Part shown: positions 33,622 to 43,383 of the stretch, piece by piece | Numbering within the stretch: position 1 is the first letter of the stretch | How the letters are laid out: each line of letters begins with the position of its first letter | Translations under genes and position numbers: made by a program | DNA from: 'Cynodon dactylon' phytoplasma | GTDB taxonomy: Bacteria; Bacillota_I; Bacilli_A; Acholeplasmatales; Acholeplasmataceae | Length of the DNA: 48,678 bases | Direction: 5' to 3' | NCBI RefSeq assembly: GCF_009268075.1 | Contig: NZ_VWOH01000003.1 | Span: 611-49,288 of the forward strand | Notes under the pieces: model-generated | Database searches by the model: none | Seen by the model: only the letters and a program-made list of their open reading frames with translations | What the model was told of the DNA's origin: nothing

Positions 33622-34224
33622 TTAAATAAATTTATCAACAATTTTAAGATAATCAATTCTTGGATAGTAACCAAATGGTATTTGAAATAACTCTTTTTCA
33701 AAAATTTTATAATTGATACTTTTTTTTAAATTATTTTGAATTAAATAATTATTTAAGAAATCAATAGGTAGATAAAAATATTTATTTTTTTGTTTAAAAT
33801 GAATTATAAAAAAAGATATACCTTTTAAATTATTTATTTTTGTTAAAGTTTTTATTTGATGCAATGGAATATTGCTTAATGAGAAATTAGTTTTATGACT
33901 TGTTTCTTTAACATCAAAAGATATAAATTTTCCTTTATATAAACCATGATAATCAGGAAGTGATTTTAAATTAAAATAAGCTTGAATAATTTTAGCTTTT
34001 TTTCTGTTAGGATATTCTACTTTTGTTATTTTAATTGGAATTTCGTTTTTATAAATTAAAGCTATATTTTTTTGCGCATAAAAAAAATTTGTTAGATTTA
34101 TATCTTTTTCTAAACTGATTCCTAAATTTTTTTTAACATAATTTTTTTTGTAATTTAATTTTAAAAAATTATCATTATTTTTTTCTATTTTATTTGTTAC
34201 AAGTTTTTTAAAAGGATATTTCAT
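33622..34224 (-). CDS. recU: Holliday junction resolvase RecU
   Basis: A 200-residue protein of the Gram-positive RecU family. Recognisable blocks are KAKIIQAYFNLKSLPDYHGL, YKGKFISFDVKET (nuclease core with Asp, Lys and Glu/Thr), NIPLHQIKTLTKI, FFIIHF and a C-terminal PRIDYLKIVD. RecU cleaves four-way DNA junctions during recombination and helps chromosome segregation. It stands alone on the minus strand, convergent with the ECF gene and divergent from the RNase J-like gene. Normal length is about 200. Confidence 0.9.
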   Translation of the reverse strand: MKYPFKKLVTNKIEKNNDNFLKLNYKKNYVKKNLGISLEKDINLTNFFYAQKNIALIYKNEIPIKITKVEYPNRKKAKIIQAYFNLKSLPDYHGLYKGKFISFDVKETSHKTNFSLSNIPLHQIKTLTKINNLKGISFFIIHFKQKNKYFYLPIDFLNNYLIQNNLKKSINYKIFEKELFQIPFGYYPRIDYLKIVDKFI

Positions 34225-34363
34225 AAATTAAACAACTTTCTTATAAAATCATTAAATTAATATTTTTTTGTCTTTTTAAATAATTATAAAAAATATAAAC
34301 ATTTATTTCACTAAAAATTTATAAAAAAAGGAAAAAGAACAACAAAGGAGTTTTATTATAAAA

Positions 34364-36043
34364 ATGCAACAAGAAATAAGTTTTTCGGCTTTGGGTGGTA
34401 TAGGAGAAAATGGTAAAAATTTTTATTTGCTTCAAATAAAATCTTCTTATTTTATTTTAGATGTAGGTTTAAAGTATCCTGATATTTTTACTCATGGAAT
34501 AGATTGTATTATTCCTGAATATACTAGGTTAGAATCGATTAAAGATCAAATTAAAGCTATTTTTATAACTTCTGCTTTTGACACTCATTTAGGAGCTTTA
34601 ATTTATTTAATTAAAGAATTTAATTTTCCTATTTATGCTTCTGATTTCGTTATTGATGTAATTAAAAATAATTTAAAACAAAATAATATAGAAACTAAAA
34701 ATTTGAAATTTTATATAGTTGATGAAAATTCAAAAGTAAATTTTTCAGATACTGAAATATGTTTTTTTAATATAGCTCATTTTCTTCCTGAAACATTAGG
34801 ATTAGCTTTTTCTACTGAACAAGGTTATATTATTTATATAAGTGAAATGCATTTTTTACAATCTAAAAATAAAAATTTTCAAACTAATTTTTCAAGTTTA
34901 GCTAAATTAGGAGAAGGAAAAGTTTTAGCGTTTATACCAGCTTCTCAAGGATCTTTTAGTATTATTAAACAAAAAAAAGAAGAACTTTTAGAATATTATT
35001 TTAGTAGTTATTTTGCTAGTATAAAAAATAATATTATTATTTCTTTTTTAATACCAGATTTATTAAAAATACAGTTAGCAATTGATTTAGCTGTGGAATT
35101 TAATTTGAAAATTGTTATTCTAGGAAGAAAAAGTGAAAAAATTATTGATTTAGCCCTAAAAAAAGGTTATTTAAAAATTCCTGAAGGTTTTTTAGTAGAT
35201 TTAAAAAATTCAAATGATTTTTTAAAATATAAAAACTTAGTTATAATTGTAGTAGGAAAAAGATTCGAGCCTTTTTATCGTTTGCAAAGAATGTGTAAAC
35301 AAACAGATCGTTTAATGCGATTAAATTCTCAAGATAAAATTTTATTACTTTCTATAGAAATTACAGGTATTGACAAAATACAAAATAAAACATTAGATAT
35401 TTTAGCTAGAAATGGTTTTATTGTAGATATTTTGATAGAAGATTTACTAACAGTTTCTTATAATTATGAAGAAAATTTTAAATTAATGTTACATTTATTA
35501 AAACCTAAATTTTTATTACCTGTAGTAGGAGAATATAGACATCAATACCAAATTAAAAAAATTGCTCAAAATTTTAACTATAATGAAAAAAATATCTTTA
35601 TGTTTGAAAATGGTGATAAATGGATTTATGATATTAAAAACAATCCTTATATTAAAAAGAAATTTTTTAAAAATTTAGGAGAAATTTTAATAGACGGAAC
35701 TCCTGTTTTAGATGGTAATAATTACATTTTAAAAGATAGAGAACTTTTAGCTAATGATGGTGTTATTATTATTGTTTGCGGCGTAAGTGTTAGAACTAAA
35801 AGAATTATAGGAAATATAGAATTAATTAGTAAAGGTTTTTTGGATAAAAATAAAATTGAAGATATATTAAGTAAATTTAAAGAAATATTTGTTACAAATA
35901 TTTATAATGATTTTTTAAATAATCCAAATCAACTTAAATGGAGTGATTTTAAAAATAATTTAAAAGAAATCTTATCTAAATTTATTTTCAAAGAAATAAA
36001 AAAAAGACCTGTTATCATTCCTGTTTTAATTTCTGTTTATTAA
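34364..36043 (+). CDS. RNase J-like protein lacking catalytic metal ligands
   Basis: A 559-residue member of the RNase J (beta-CASP metallo-beta-lactamase) family, in tandem with an intact homologue at 36115. It keeps the overall layout (FSALGGIGENGKNFYLL, ILGRKSEKIIDLALKKGYL, LLPVVGEYRHQYQ, the C-terminal KKRPVIIPVLISVY), but the metal-binding sites are gone: ITSAFDTHLGAL (68-79) stands where the partner has ITHGHEDHIGGI, ISEMHF replaces TGDFK, and AHFLPETLG replaces NHSIPDSYG except for one His. B. subtilis RNase J2 is likewise weakly active and forms a complex with J1, so a structural partner role is likely. AAGGAG lies 13 bases upstream. Confidence 0.8.
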   Translation: MQQEISFSALGGIGENGKNFYLLQIKSSYFILDVGLKYPDIFTHGIDCIIPEYTRLESIKDQIKAIFITSAFDTHLGALIYLIKEFNFPIYASDFVIDVIKNNLKQNNIETKNLKFYIVDENSKVNFSDTEICFFNIAHFLPETLGLAFSTEQGYIIYISEMHFLQSKNKNFQTNFSSLAKLGEGKVLAFIPASQGSFSIIKQKKEELLEYYFSSYFASIKNNIIISFLIPDLLKIQLAIDLAVEFNLKIVILGRKSEKIIDLALKKGYLKIPEGFLVDLKNSNDFLKYKNLVIIVVGKRFEPFYRLQRMCKQTDRLMRLNSQDKILLLSIEITGIDKIQNKTLDILARNGFIVDILIEDLLTVSYNYEENFKLMLHLLKPKFLLPVVGEYRHQYQIKKIAQNFNYNEKNIFMFENGDKWIYDIKNNPYIKKKFFKNLGEILIDGTPVLDGNNYILKDRELLANDGVIIIVCGVSVRTKRIIGNIELISKGFLDKNKIEDILSKFKEIFVTNIYNDFLNNPNQLKWSDFKNNLKEILSKFIFKEIKKRPVIIPVLISVY

Positions 36044-36114
36044 TTTTAGTTTATCATCAGATTAATCATTTATAAGTTATTTGTTTTTCAGAATCAAGAA
36101 AGGATTAAAGATAA

Positions 36115-37821
36115 ATGGATAATATTCTTGAAAAATATTTTTTAGCTAAAAAATATAATATATTTTTTTACGCTTTGGGTGGTATAGGCGAAATAGGAAA
36201 AAATATGTATGTTTTTGAAATTGATCAGCAAATTTTTATAGTTGATTCAGGCATTTCTTTTTCTAGTGATTCTTTTTTGGGTATTAATTATGTTATTCCG
36301 AATTATGATTATTTAATAAAAAACGAAAATAGAATTGTAGGTATTTTTATTACTCATGGTCATGAAGACCATATAGGCGGAATTCCTTTTATGATCAAAA
36401 GAATAAATATTCCTAAAATTTTTGTAACTGGTATTGCTTATGATTTAATTGAATTAAAATTAATAGAACATAAATTAAATAAATATATTAATATAATGAC
36501 TAGATATTCTAAAGATTCTAAATTAAATTTTGGTAATACAGAAATATCCTTTATAAGAATGAATCATTCTATCCCTGATTCTTATGGTATTGTTTTTAAA
36601 AATAAATTCCAAGAAAAGACTAATATTCTTTTTTATACAGGTGATTTCAAAATTGATCAAACACCAGCCGGTCCTTTAGCTGAGTATGATAAAATTTCAG
36701 ATTTGTCCAAAGAAGGTGTTTTATGTTTATTATCTGATTCTACTAATGCTCAACATAAAGGTATGATTCAATCTGAAAATACAGTTGGTAATACTATTAA
36801 TCAGCTTTTTTATAAAATTAAAGGAAGAATTATTATTGTAACTTTTGCTTCTAATTTTTACAGAATTAAGCAAATTATTGAAGCTAGCATTTTAACAAAA
36901 AGAAAAGTAACCGTTTTCGGAAGAAGTATGGAAAAAGCAATTGAAATAGGAATTAAAAATGGTTATTTAAAAATTCCTAGAGGAGTTATTGTAAGCGGGA
37001 ACAATATTGAGAAATATACTAATATTACTTTACTTTGTACAGGTTCTCAAGGTGAACCTTTAGCTGCATTAAGTAGAATGGCTAATGGAATTCATAGGCA
37101 AATAAAATTAAATCAAAAAGATACAGTTATTTTTTCTTCTTCTCCTATACCTGGAAATCAGGATAGTGTTAATAAAATTTTGGATTTGTTATTTAAAATG
37201 AATATAAATGTTATTATTAATGGTTTTCTTGTTGAAACTCATACTTCTGGACATGCTAGTCAGAGTGATTTAAAGTTAATATTAAACTTAATTAAACCAA
37301 AATTTTTTATTCCGGTTCATGGAGAACATATTATGTTAAGAGCTCACAAACAATTAGCTGTTGAATGTGGTGTAGATCCTAAAAATATTTTTATTTTAGA
37401 TAATGGAGACATAGTAGGTATTAACCAAAATAATGCTGAAATTGTATGTAAAAGATCTAATTCTAATATTTATATTGATGATTCTGGTGTGGAAGATTTG
37501 AGTAATTTAGTATTAAAAGAAAGGAGAATTTTAAGCGAAGAAGGTTTGTTATCTGTTATTATTTCTGTTGATTTTAAAAGAAAAAAAATATTAAATTTCC
37601 CTATGATTGTATCTAGAGGTTTTATTTATATGAAAACAAATAAAAAGTTAATTAAAGATTTATCTTTAGAAATTAAACAAAAAGTACAAAATTATTTATT
37701 AACAAATGAAAAATTAAATAAAAGTTGTTTAAAAAAATATTTGATAGATTTTGTTAGTTCTAAAATTTATGATTTGACAATAAGAAAACCTATAATTATT
37801 CCTATTATTTTGTCTATTTAG
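36115..37821 (+). CDS. rnj: Ribonuclease J (active paralogue)
   Basis: A 568-residue RNase J. The zinc-binding motif THGHEDHIGG is intact (His81, His83, Asp85, His86), followed by MNHSIPDSYG, TGDFKIDQTP, SDSTNAQHKG, the beta-CASP segment, GSQGEPLAALSRMA, SGHASQSDLKL and PVHGEHIMLRAH. The C-terminal domain ends RKPIIIPIILSI. RNase J combines endonuclease and 5'-3' exonuclease activity in mRNA decay and rRNA maturation. It starts with an ATG behind AGAAAGGA, 71 bases after the inactive-looking paralogue, so both subunits are probably made from one transcript. A terminator follows. Confidence 0.95.
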   Translation: MDNILEKYFLAKKYNIFFYALGGIGEIGKNMYVFEIDQQIFIVDSGISFSSDSFLGINYVIPNYDYLIKNENRIVGIFITHGHEDHIGGIPFMIKRINIPKIFVTGIAYDLIELKLIEHKLNKYINIMTRYSKDSKLNFGNTEISFIRMNHSIPDSYGIVFKNKFQEKTNILFYTGDFKIDQTPAGPLAEYDKISDLSKEGVLCLLSDSTNAQHKGMIQSENTVGNTINQLFYKIKGRIIIVTFASNFYRIKQIIEASILTKRKVTVFGRSMEKAIEIGIKNGYLKIPRGVIVSGNNIEKYTNITLLCTGSQGEPLAALSRMANGIHRQIKLNQKDTVIFSSSPIPGNQDSVNKILDLLFKMNINVIINGFLVETHTSGHASQSDLKLILNLIKPKFFIPVHGEHIMLRAHKQLAVECGVDPKNIFILDNGDIVGINQNNAEIVCKRSNSNIYIDDSGVEDLSNLVLKERRILSEEGLLSVIISVDFKRKKILNFPMIVSRGFIYMKTNKKLIKDLSLEIKQKVQNYLLTNEKLNKSCLKKYLIDFVSSKIYDLTIRKPIIIPIILSI

Positions 37822-37843
37822 TAAAATTTTAATTTTAAATTAT

Positions 37844-37876
37844 TATTTAAAATGATTTTTTTTATCATTTTGAATA
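37844..37876 (+). terminator. Terminator after the RNase J pair
   Basis: TATTTAAAATGAT (37844-37856) pairs with ATCATTTTGAATA (37864-37876, one GU pair), with seven T in the loop. Confidence 0.6.
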
Positions 37877-38087
37877 TAATAATTAATGTAATGATATTCT
37901 AAATAAAGTAATTTTGAATTTTTTATTAAATGCAAATACTATATAAATAAAAAAAATATTTATTTATATTTTTAAACAAATTTATTTTATTTATACTCAT
38001 AAATGATAAATAAAAATAAATACAATTTAATTACATAAATTTATTATAAATATAGTTAAAATAGAAAGAGGATTATAACAATCATTT

Positions 38088-38447
38088 ATGTATTACGATC
38101 AAAATTGTTTAAACAATTTAAAAAATGATGATCTTATTAATTTAAGTAATTTAAAAGTTAAAGTTTATGCTAGATATTTTAAAATAAAAAAAAATGAGAT
38201 TAAAAAAGAATGGTTTTTAAAAAATTTATTTTTTTTACATAATAACAAAAAATACAATTTATCTGAAGTTATAGTATTTTTTAATCATATAGATGAAGAT
38301 AATCCAGAATTTTTTTTACAACCCGAACAAATTATTAATATAATTAAAAGTAAGCTACTAATACAAACAAAAAAAAATATTTTATTTGTTGATAAATTTA
38401 AACATTTGAATGAAGAAGAGAGATCTAAAGAAATAAACTCTTCTTAA
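38088..38447 (+). CDS. Hypothetical cytosolic protein, upstream of fpg
   Basis: A 119-residue protein with no signal peptide or transmembrane segment. It is basic and rich in aromatic residues: LKVKVYARYFKIKKNEIKK, EWFLKNLFFLHNNKK, VIVFFNHIDEDN, FFLQPEQIINIIKSKLL. GAGG lies 15 bases ahead of the ATG, rather distant, and no better start is seen. It sits 58 bases before fpg and on the same strand as fpg-dnaB-dnaI. I do not recognise it. The stretch 37880-38087 before it is AT-rich leader. Confidence 0.5.
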   Translation: MYYDQNCLNNLKNDDLINLSNLKVKVYARYFKIKKNEIKKEWFLKNLFFLHNNKKYNLSEVIVFFNHIDEDNPEFFLQPEQIINIIKSKLLIQTKKNILFVDKFKHLNEEERSKEINSS

Positions 38448-38505
38448 TTTTTTTGTTTATATTTCTTTACAAAAAAAAATAAGAATAAATAAGAGGAAAA
38501 TATAA

Positions 38506-39324
38506 GTGCCAGAATTGCCAGAAGTGGAAATAACAGTCAGAAATCTTAGAGAATACTTGGTTAATAAAAAAATAATAAAAGTTAGTATATTTTCAGAATC
38601 GATTGTTAAAAATATTGATCAGTTTAATGAAATTTGTTATAAAATTTTTTTAGATATCCAAAGAAAAGGAAAATTTTTATTATTTTTTTTAAGTAATGAT
38701 CTTGTTTTATTAGGGCATTTAAGAATGGAAGGAAAATTTAATATTACTAGTACTGAAAAAACTAATGATATTGCTGATAAACATGAACATTTTAGAATAT
38801 TTTTAGAATCAAATTTAGTTTTAAGATATTATGATTTTCGTAGATTTGGTAGATTTATTCTTTATAAAAAAGAAGATTATTTAACAAAAAGCCCACTTAA
38901 AGATATAGCTTTAGATCCTTTCGAGATTGATATTCAAAGTTTTTTTAATATTTTAAAAAAAAGTAATGTCGCTATTAAGAAAAATTTATTAAATCAAAAA
39001 ATTATTTCAGGAATTGGTAATATTTATGCTAGTGAAATACTTTTTTTATCTAAAATTAATCCTGAAATTAAATCTTCTTTACTTAATTTTCAACAAGTTT
39101 CTTTAATAATAAAAGAATCTAAACGTGTTTTATCAGATGCTATTTTATTAGGCGGATCATCTATTAGTACTTTTTCAGTTTTAGGAAAAAAAGGTTTTTT
39201 TCAAAAAAAACTTTTAGTATATAAAAAAGATAAAACAAAATGTGCTTTTTGTGATAATATTATTCAAAAAAAAAAGATAGGCGGCCGAAGTTCTTATTTT
39301 TGCTTTCAATGTCAAAAGCTATAA
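38506..39324 (+). CDS. mutM: Formamidopyrimidine-DNA glycosylase (MutM/Fpg)
   Basis: A 272-residue protein from a GTG behind AGAGGAAA. After removal of the start residue the catalytic PELPEVE is N-terminal (Pro as Schiff-base nucleophile, Glu next to it). RKGKFLLFFL carries the beta-hairpin Lys, GHLRMEGKF and YYDFRRFGRF follow, the helix-two-turn-helix part includes ISGIGNIYASEILFLSKI, and the C-terminal zinc finger is CAFCDN and FCFQCQ. The enzyme cuts out oxidised purines and nicks the abasic site. Length is normal (about 270). It is followed after 22 bases by the replication pair dnaB-dnaI. Confidence 0.95.
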   Translation: MPELPEVEITVRNLREYLVNKKIIKVSIFSESIVKNIDQFNEICYKIFLDIQRKGKFLLFFLSNDLVLLGHLRMEGKFNITSTEKTNDIADKHEHFRIFLESNLVLRYYDFRRFGRFILYKKEDYLTKSPLKDIALDPFEIDIQSFFNILKKSNVAIKKNLLNQKIISGIGNIYASEILFLSKINPEIKSSLLNFQQVSLIIKESKRVLSDAILLGGSSISTFSVLGKKGFFQKKLLVYKKDKTKCAFCDNIIQKKKIGGRSSYFCFQCQKL

Positions 39325-39346
39325 AATCATAAGAAGGTGTTTTTTT

Positions 39347-40573
39347 ATGTATTTGCCAGAAAAAATAATAATTAAAAATAAAAAAAAATTAAATTTAGAA
39401 GATTATAAAGTTTTATCCTTATTATATTTTCCTATAGTAGGTCATTTTGCTTTTAATATTTTTCAAATTTTTTATTGGTTAAGCCAAAATAATAATAATA
39501 ATTCAGTGTATGATTTAAATTTTTTGTTAGAATTTTTAAATATGGATATTGATTCTTTTCACAAAAATAAGGATAAATTAGAAGCTATTGGTTTATTAGA
39601 AACTTTTCAAGATAAAAATCATTTTCAAAAAAAAATTTATATTATTAATCCTCCTATAAATGGTTATGATTTTTTTAAAGATCCGGTTTTAAGTCAATTT
39701 TTATTAAGTATTGTTGGAGAAAATATTTATTTTACTTTGGAAAAAGTAATGTTTGTTGAAAATGATTTAGATTTAACAGAATATCAAAATATTAGTAAAA
39801 AATTTCAAGATATTTTTTGTTTTAAAAAAATTAATTTACAAGAAGGAATATTTAATTATAGAAATTATCAAAATCAAAATAATAATTTAGAAAATAATTT
39901 TTATAATAATTTTGATTTTGATTTTTTCATAAAAATATTACCAGAACGTTTTCAAAAACCTTTTTTATTTGAATATCGTAATATAAATTATCTTATGAAA
40001 TTAAGTTTTGTTTATGGTTTATCTCCGGAAGAAATGTCTTTGATTTATCAAAAAATATTTCGTCAAAATTCTGAACAAGAACCTGATTTGAATAAATTAA
40101 GAATTTTTTTAAAAAGAAGGTGTCTTGAAACAAACTCTAAAATAAAACTAATAGATAGTAGAAATCATAAAAATGAAACAGACGAAATGATTGTTTATTT
40201 AAAAAAAGCAGATCCTTATAAGATTATTTGTAATTTTGTTAAAGATAATAATGCTTCTATTAACTTACAAAATATTATTTTTAAATTAGTCGAACAAAAT
40301 AGCGATATAGAAAAAGGTTTATTTAATGCTTTGATTATGTATATTTGCAAAATTAAAGAACATGAAGATTTTGCTTTTCTTTCTTATAATTATTTTCAAA
40401 CTGTTTTAGATTCTTGGTTAGATCAAGGTATTGTTACTACTGATTTAGCTTATAATTTCTTAATCGAAAGAAATAACAAAAAAATTAAAAAAAGCCAAAG
40501 AAATTATAAAATCAGACCTAAATGGTTAGAAGATATTAAAAAAAAAGATTTATCATTAAATAATGAAGAATAA
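39347..40573 (+). CDS. dnaB: Replication initiation/membrane attachment protein (DnaB-type)
   Basis: A 408-residue protein in the position and build of the Gram-positive primosomal DnaB (not the helicase). The N-terminal winged-helix-like domain reads LNLEDYKVLSLLYFPIVGH, and LPERFQKPFLFEY with FVYGLSPEEMSLIYQKIF matches the DnaD/DnaB2-type helical domains; the end RNNKKIKKSQRNYK, RPKWLEDIKKK is basic. In B. subtilis DnaB and DnaD load the DnaI-helicase complex at origins. dnaI follows 12 bases downstream. Start: ATG behind AAGAAGGTG. The assignment rests mainly on context and DnaD-like motifs. Confidence 0.8.
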   Translation: MYLPEKIIIKNKKKLNLEDYKVLSLLYFPIVGHFAFNIFQIFYWLSQNNNNNSVYDLNFLLEFLNMDIDSFHKNKDKLEAIGLLETFQDKNHFQKKIYIINPPINGYDFFKDPVLSQFLLSIVGENIYFTLEKVMFVENDLDLTEYQNISKKFQDIFCFKKINLQEGIFNYRNYQNQNNNLENNFYNNFDFDFFIKILPERFQKPFLFEYRNINYLMKLSFVYGLSPEEMSLIYQKIFRQNSEQEPDLNKLRIFLKRRCLETNSKIKLIDSRNHKNETDEMIVYLKKADPYKIICNFVKDNNASINLQNIIFKLVEQNSDIEKGLFNALIMYICKIKEHEDFAFLSYNYFQTVLDSWLDQGIVTTDLAYNFLIERNNKKIKKSQRNYKIRPKWLEDIKKKDLSLNNEE

Positions 40574-40585
40574 AGAGGTCATAAA

Positions 40586-41389
40586 ATGTTTTCTAATAAA
40601 AAATATTTAGAAAAAATAAGATCTTTTATATTAAAACATAACGAAACTAAGGATTTGAAAATAGAAGATAAAGATCTTCTAATTGTTTATAATTATTTAG
40701 AAAACAAAAATCAATCAATTAATTCAGGATATCGTATGGTTTTAAAATTTAAACCTTATATACATGTAGTTTTTCAAGAAACAAGTAAAGTTAAAAAAAT
40801 TCACTTTGAAAACGATTTACAAAAAAATAGTATTTTATTTAATCAAAATATAAAATTTAATGATATTAATTTAAATAAAATAGAAATAAGAAGTAATTAT
40901 CAAAAACAAATTATTGATAAAATTAAATCTTATGCTAATAATTTTAATAAAGTTCAAAAAGGATTTTATTTACATGGACCTTTTAATATAGGTAAAACTT
41001 TTTTACTTAAGATTTTAGCTAAAAATTTGATTAAAAAAAAAATTTCTTTTTTATTTCTTTTTATGCCGGATTTAGTAAGACAATTTAAAACTTGGTATAA
41101 TGAATCCGTGGAAAATAAATTAAATTATTTGAAAACAGTTTCTTTTTTAATTTTAGATGATTTAGGAACTGAGAATATGAATGATTTTTTTAGAGATGAT
41201 ATTTTTTTATCTCTTTTATACTATCGTTATGAAAATAAATTACCTATTTTTTTTAGTAGTAATTTAGACTTATTCCAGTTAGAACAATATTTTTCTTCTC
41301 AAAAGGATTGTAATAGTGAAATAAAAGCAAATAAAATTATTAATTTGATTAAATCATTATCTTATATTTATCCTTTTGAACAAAATTAA
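40586..41389 (+). CDS. dnaI: Primosomal helicase loader DnaI
   Basis: A 267-residue AAA+ loader. The N-terminal part (to about 110) is the helicase-binding region. The ATPase has Walker A in HGPFNIGKTFLLKILAKNL (Gly-x4-GKT), the FMPDLVRQFKTW helix, Walker B SFLILDDLGTE, and the sensor region PIFFSSNLDLFQL. DnaI delivers the replicative helicase to DNA together with the DnaB-type protein encoded directly upstream. Start: ATG behind AAAGAGG. The arginine finger expected near the end is not obvious. A long hairpin follows at 41396. Confidence 0.9.
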   Translation: MFSNKKYLEKIRSFILKHNETKDLKIEDKDLLIVYNYLENKNQSINSGYRMVLKFKPYIHVVFQETSKVKKIHFENDLQKNSILFNQNIKFNDINLNKIEIRSNYQKQIIDKIKSYANNFNKVQKGFYLHGPFNIGKTFLLKILAKNLIKKKISFLFLFMPDLVRQFKTWYNESVENKLNYLKTVSFLILDDLGTENMNDFFRDDIFLSLLYYRYENKLPIFFSSNLDLFQLEQYFSSQKDCNSEIKANKIINLIKSLSYIYPFEQN

Positions 41390-41395
41390 TTTTTT

Positions 41396-41456
41396 AAACA
41401 AATTTTTATTATCTTTTTTTTATATTCAATGATATTTATTTTAAAAAAATTTGTTT
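41396..41456 (+). terminator. Long-loop inverted repeat after dnaI
   Basis: AAACAAATTTTT (41396-41407) is perfectly complementary to AAAAATTTGTTT (41445-41456), with a 37-base loop. It closes the mutM-dnaB-dnaI cluster before the metal transporter operon. Confidence 0.5.
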
Positions 41457-41487
41457 ATTTTTTATATTAATTATAATTTTATATAGA

Positions 41488-42594
41488 ATGTTGTATAAGA
41501 ATAAAATGATTATTAAGAAAGATAAAAAATATTTTTTTTCAATTCAATATATTTTGTTTAAATATATTTGGTTGTGGTTTATGTCTATATTGACTATCTT
41601 TATATTATATATTCTTTTATTATCTTTTTTTTCTTCAGATAATCAAAAAATTGTTTCTAATGAAAAATATATTATAACTACTACTACTATGTTAAACGAT
41701 TTAGTTCTTCATTTAATCGGAGATGTTGATTTAATAGAAAATAAGTATCAAAAAATTGAAAATGTTAAAAGTTTTTCATTAATGGGATATGGAATAGATC
41801 CTCATAATTATAAAACTAAACTTTCTGATCGTAAAAAAATAAAAAAAGCTGATTTAGTTATCGTTAATGGTTTACATTTAGAATCAAAAATGATTGATTC
41901 TTTAAAAATATTATCTGAAGAAGATAATAGTGAAAAATTTATTTCAGCTTCTTCTGAAATAAATAAAAAAGATATTAGAATAGATGAAGAAACATTACAA
42001 GAAGATCCGCATATTTGGTTTAGTATTGATTTGTGGCAACAAGTTTTAAAAAAAATAAAAAAAAGTATAGATAATATTTTAGAAGAAAAAGATAAAATCA
42101 AATTAGAATCAAATTTTCAACTATACAATAATGATTTAGAAGAATTAAAGACATATTTTCAAAAAAAAATTAGTGAACTAAACAAAAAATGTAATACTTT
42201 AATGTTAGTAACTGCTCATGATGCTTTTAGTTATTTGGCTTATAAAAATAATGTACAATTTGAGTTAAGATCTATACAAGGTATTTCTACACAAACAGAA
42301 ACTAGTATTTCAGATATTAATAATTTAGCTAATGAATTAGCTCAAAAAAAAGTAAAAGCTATTTTTACTGAATCTTCTATATCGCATAAATCTTTAGATA
42401 GTTTAAGAGAAGCAGTTTTAAATAAAGGTCACAATATTAAAATAAGTGAAAAAGAATTATTTTCTGATTCTTTAGGTTTAGATGATAATTCTTTCGAACA
42501 CTTTTATTATAATCCTAATAAAAGATATAAACTCTCTAGTTATATTGGTACTTTTTTACATAACATACATATTATAGAAAAAGAATTATCATAA
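41488..42594 (+). CDS. znuA: Metal ABC transporter substrate-binding protein (TroA/ZnuA)
   Basis: A 368-residue protein anchored by one N-terminal helix (about 26-48), with no lipobox Cys. The metal ligands of the cluster A-I (TroA) family are visible: His106 in GIDPHNYKT, His175 in EDPHIWFS, the central backbone helix with VTAHDAFSYLAYK, and IFTESSISHKSLDSLR, with a late Asp region (SLGLDDNS). No His-rich loop is present between the first two ligands, so zinc cannot be separated from manganese. It delivers the ion to the permeases encoded downstream. Two further in-frame ATGs (41506, 41581) are possible starts; the ribosome binding site is weak. Confidence 0.85.
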   Translation: MLYKNKMIIKKDKKYFFSIQYILFKYIWLWFMSILTIFILYILLLSFFSSDNQKIVSNEKYIITTTTMLNDLVLHLIGDVDLIENKYQKIENVKSFSLMGYGIDPHNYKTKLSDRKKIKKADLVIVNGLHLESKMIDSLKILSEEDNSEKFISASSEINKKDIRIDEETLQEDPHIWFSIDLWQQVLKKIKKSIDNILEEKDKIKLESNFQLYNNDLEELKTYFQKKISELNKKCNTLMLVTAHDAFSYLAYKNNVQFELRSIQGISTQTETSISDINNLANELAQKKVKAIFTESSISHKSLDSLREAVLNKGHNIKISEKELFSDSLGLDDNSFEHFYYNPNKRYKLSSYIGTFLHNIHIIEKELS

Positions 42595-42623
42595 TATTAT
42601 TTAATTTAAAATAAGGAAAAAAA

Positions 42624-43355
42624 ATGAATAATAATAAAATAGCTATTAAAATAAGAGATTTAACAGTGGCTTATAATATAAAACCAGTTTTATGGGATAT
42701 TGATATTGATTTTGTCCAAAGTTCTTTAACAGCTGTTATTGGACCTAATGGTGCTGGAAAATCCACTTTAATAAAAACTATGATAGAATTAATTCCTAAA
42801 ATTTCTGGTAATATTTTATTTAATGATCAAAAATATACAAAAATTAGAAAAAAAATATCTTATGTTCCACAAAGAAATTCAGTAGATTGGGATTTTCCTA
42901 TTACAGTTTTTGATGTTGTTCTAATGGGTAGATATGGTCATTTAGGTTGGTTTAAAAGACCCACACAAGAAGATAAAAATATTGCTTTACAGGCCTTAAG
43001 AGAAGTAGATATGATTCCTTTTTTAAATAGACAAATATCGGAACTTTCTGGAGGTCAACAACAAAGAATTTTTTTAGCTAGGTCTTTAGCACAACAAGGC
43101 GAAATTTATTTAATGGATGAACCTTTCCAAGGAGTAGATATTCAAACAGAAAGAAAAATTATTTCTGTTCTTAAGAATTTACAAAAAAAAAATAAAACTA
43201 TTATTGTAGTTCATCATGATTTAACCACTATAAAAAAGTATTTTGATTATGTTGTTTTTTTAAATATACAAAAAATAGCTAGCGGACCTATTAGTTATGT
43301 TTTTAATAATAAAAATATTCAAAAAACCTATTCTAATCAGTTGATAATAAAATAA
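42624..43355 (+). CDS. znuC: Metal ABC transporter ATPase (ZnuC/MntB-type)
   Basis: A 243-residue ABC ATPase. Walker A is GPNGAGKSTLIK, the Q-loop is VPQRNSVDWDFPITV (a sequence typical for Mn/Zn importers), the signature is LSGGQQQRIFLARSLAQQ, Walker B is IYLMDEPFQGVD, and the switch His is in VVHHDL. It powers import through the two permeases at 43384 and 44427. The start is ATG behind AAGGAAAAAA, 29 bases after the binding-protein gene. Confidence 0.92.
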   Translation: MNNNKIAIKIRDLTVAYNIKPVLWDIDIDFVQSSLTAVIGPNGAGKSTLIKTMIELIPKISGNILFNDQKYTKIRKKISYVPQRNSVDWDFPITVFDVVLMGRYGHLGWFKRPTQEDKNIALQALREVDMIPFLNRQISELSGGQQQRIFLARSLAQQGEIYLMDEPFQGVDIQTERKIISVLKNLQKKNKTIIVVHHDLTTIKKYFDYVVFLNIQKIASGPISYVFNNKNIQKTYSNQLIIK

Positions 43356-43383
43356 AAAAATTAGAAAGAAAAAAATTGAGAGT

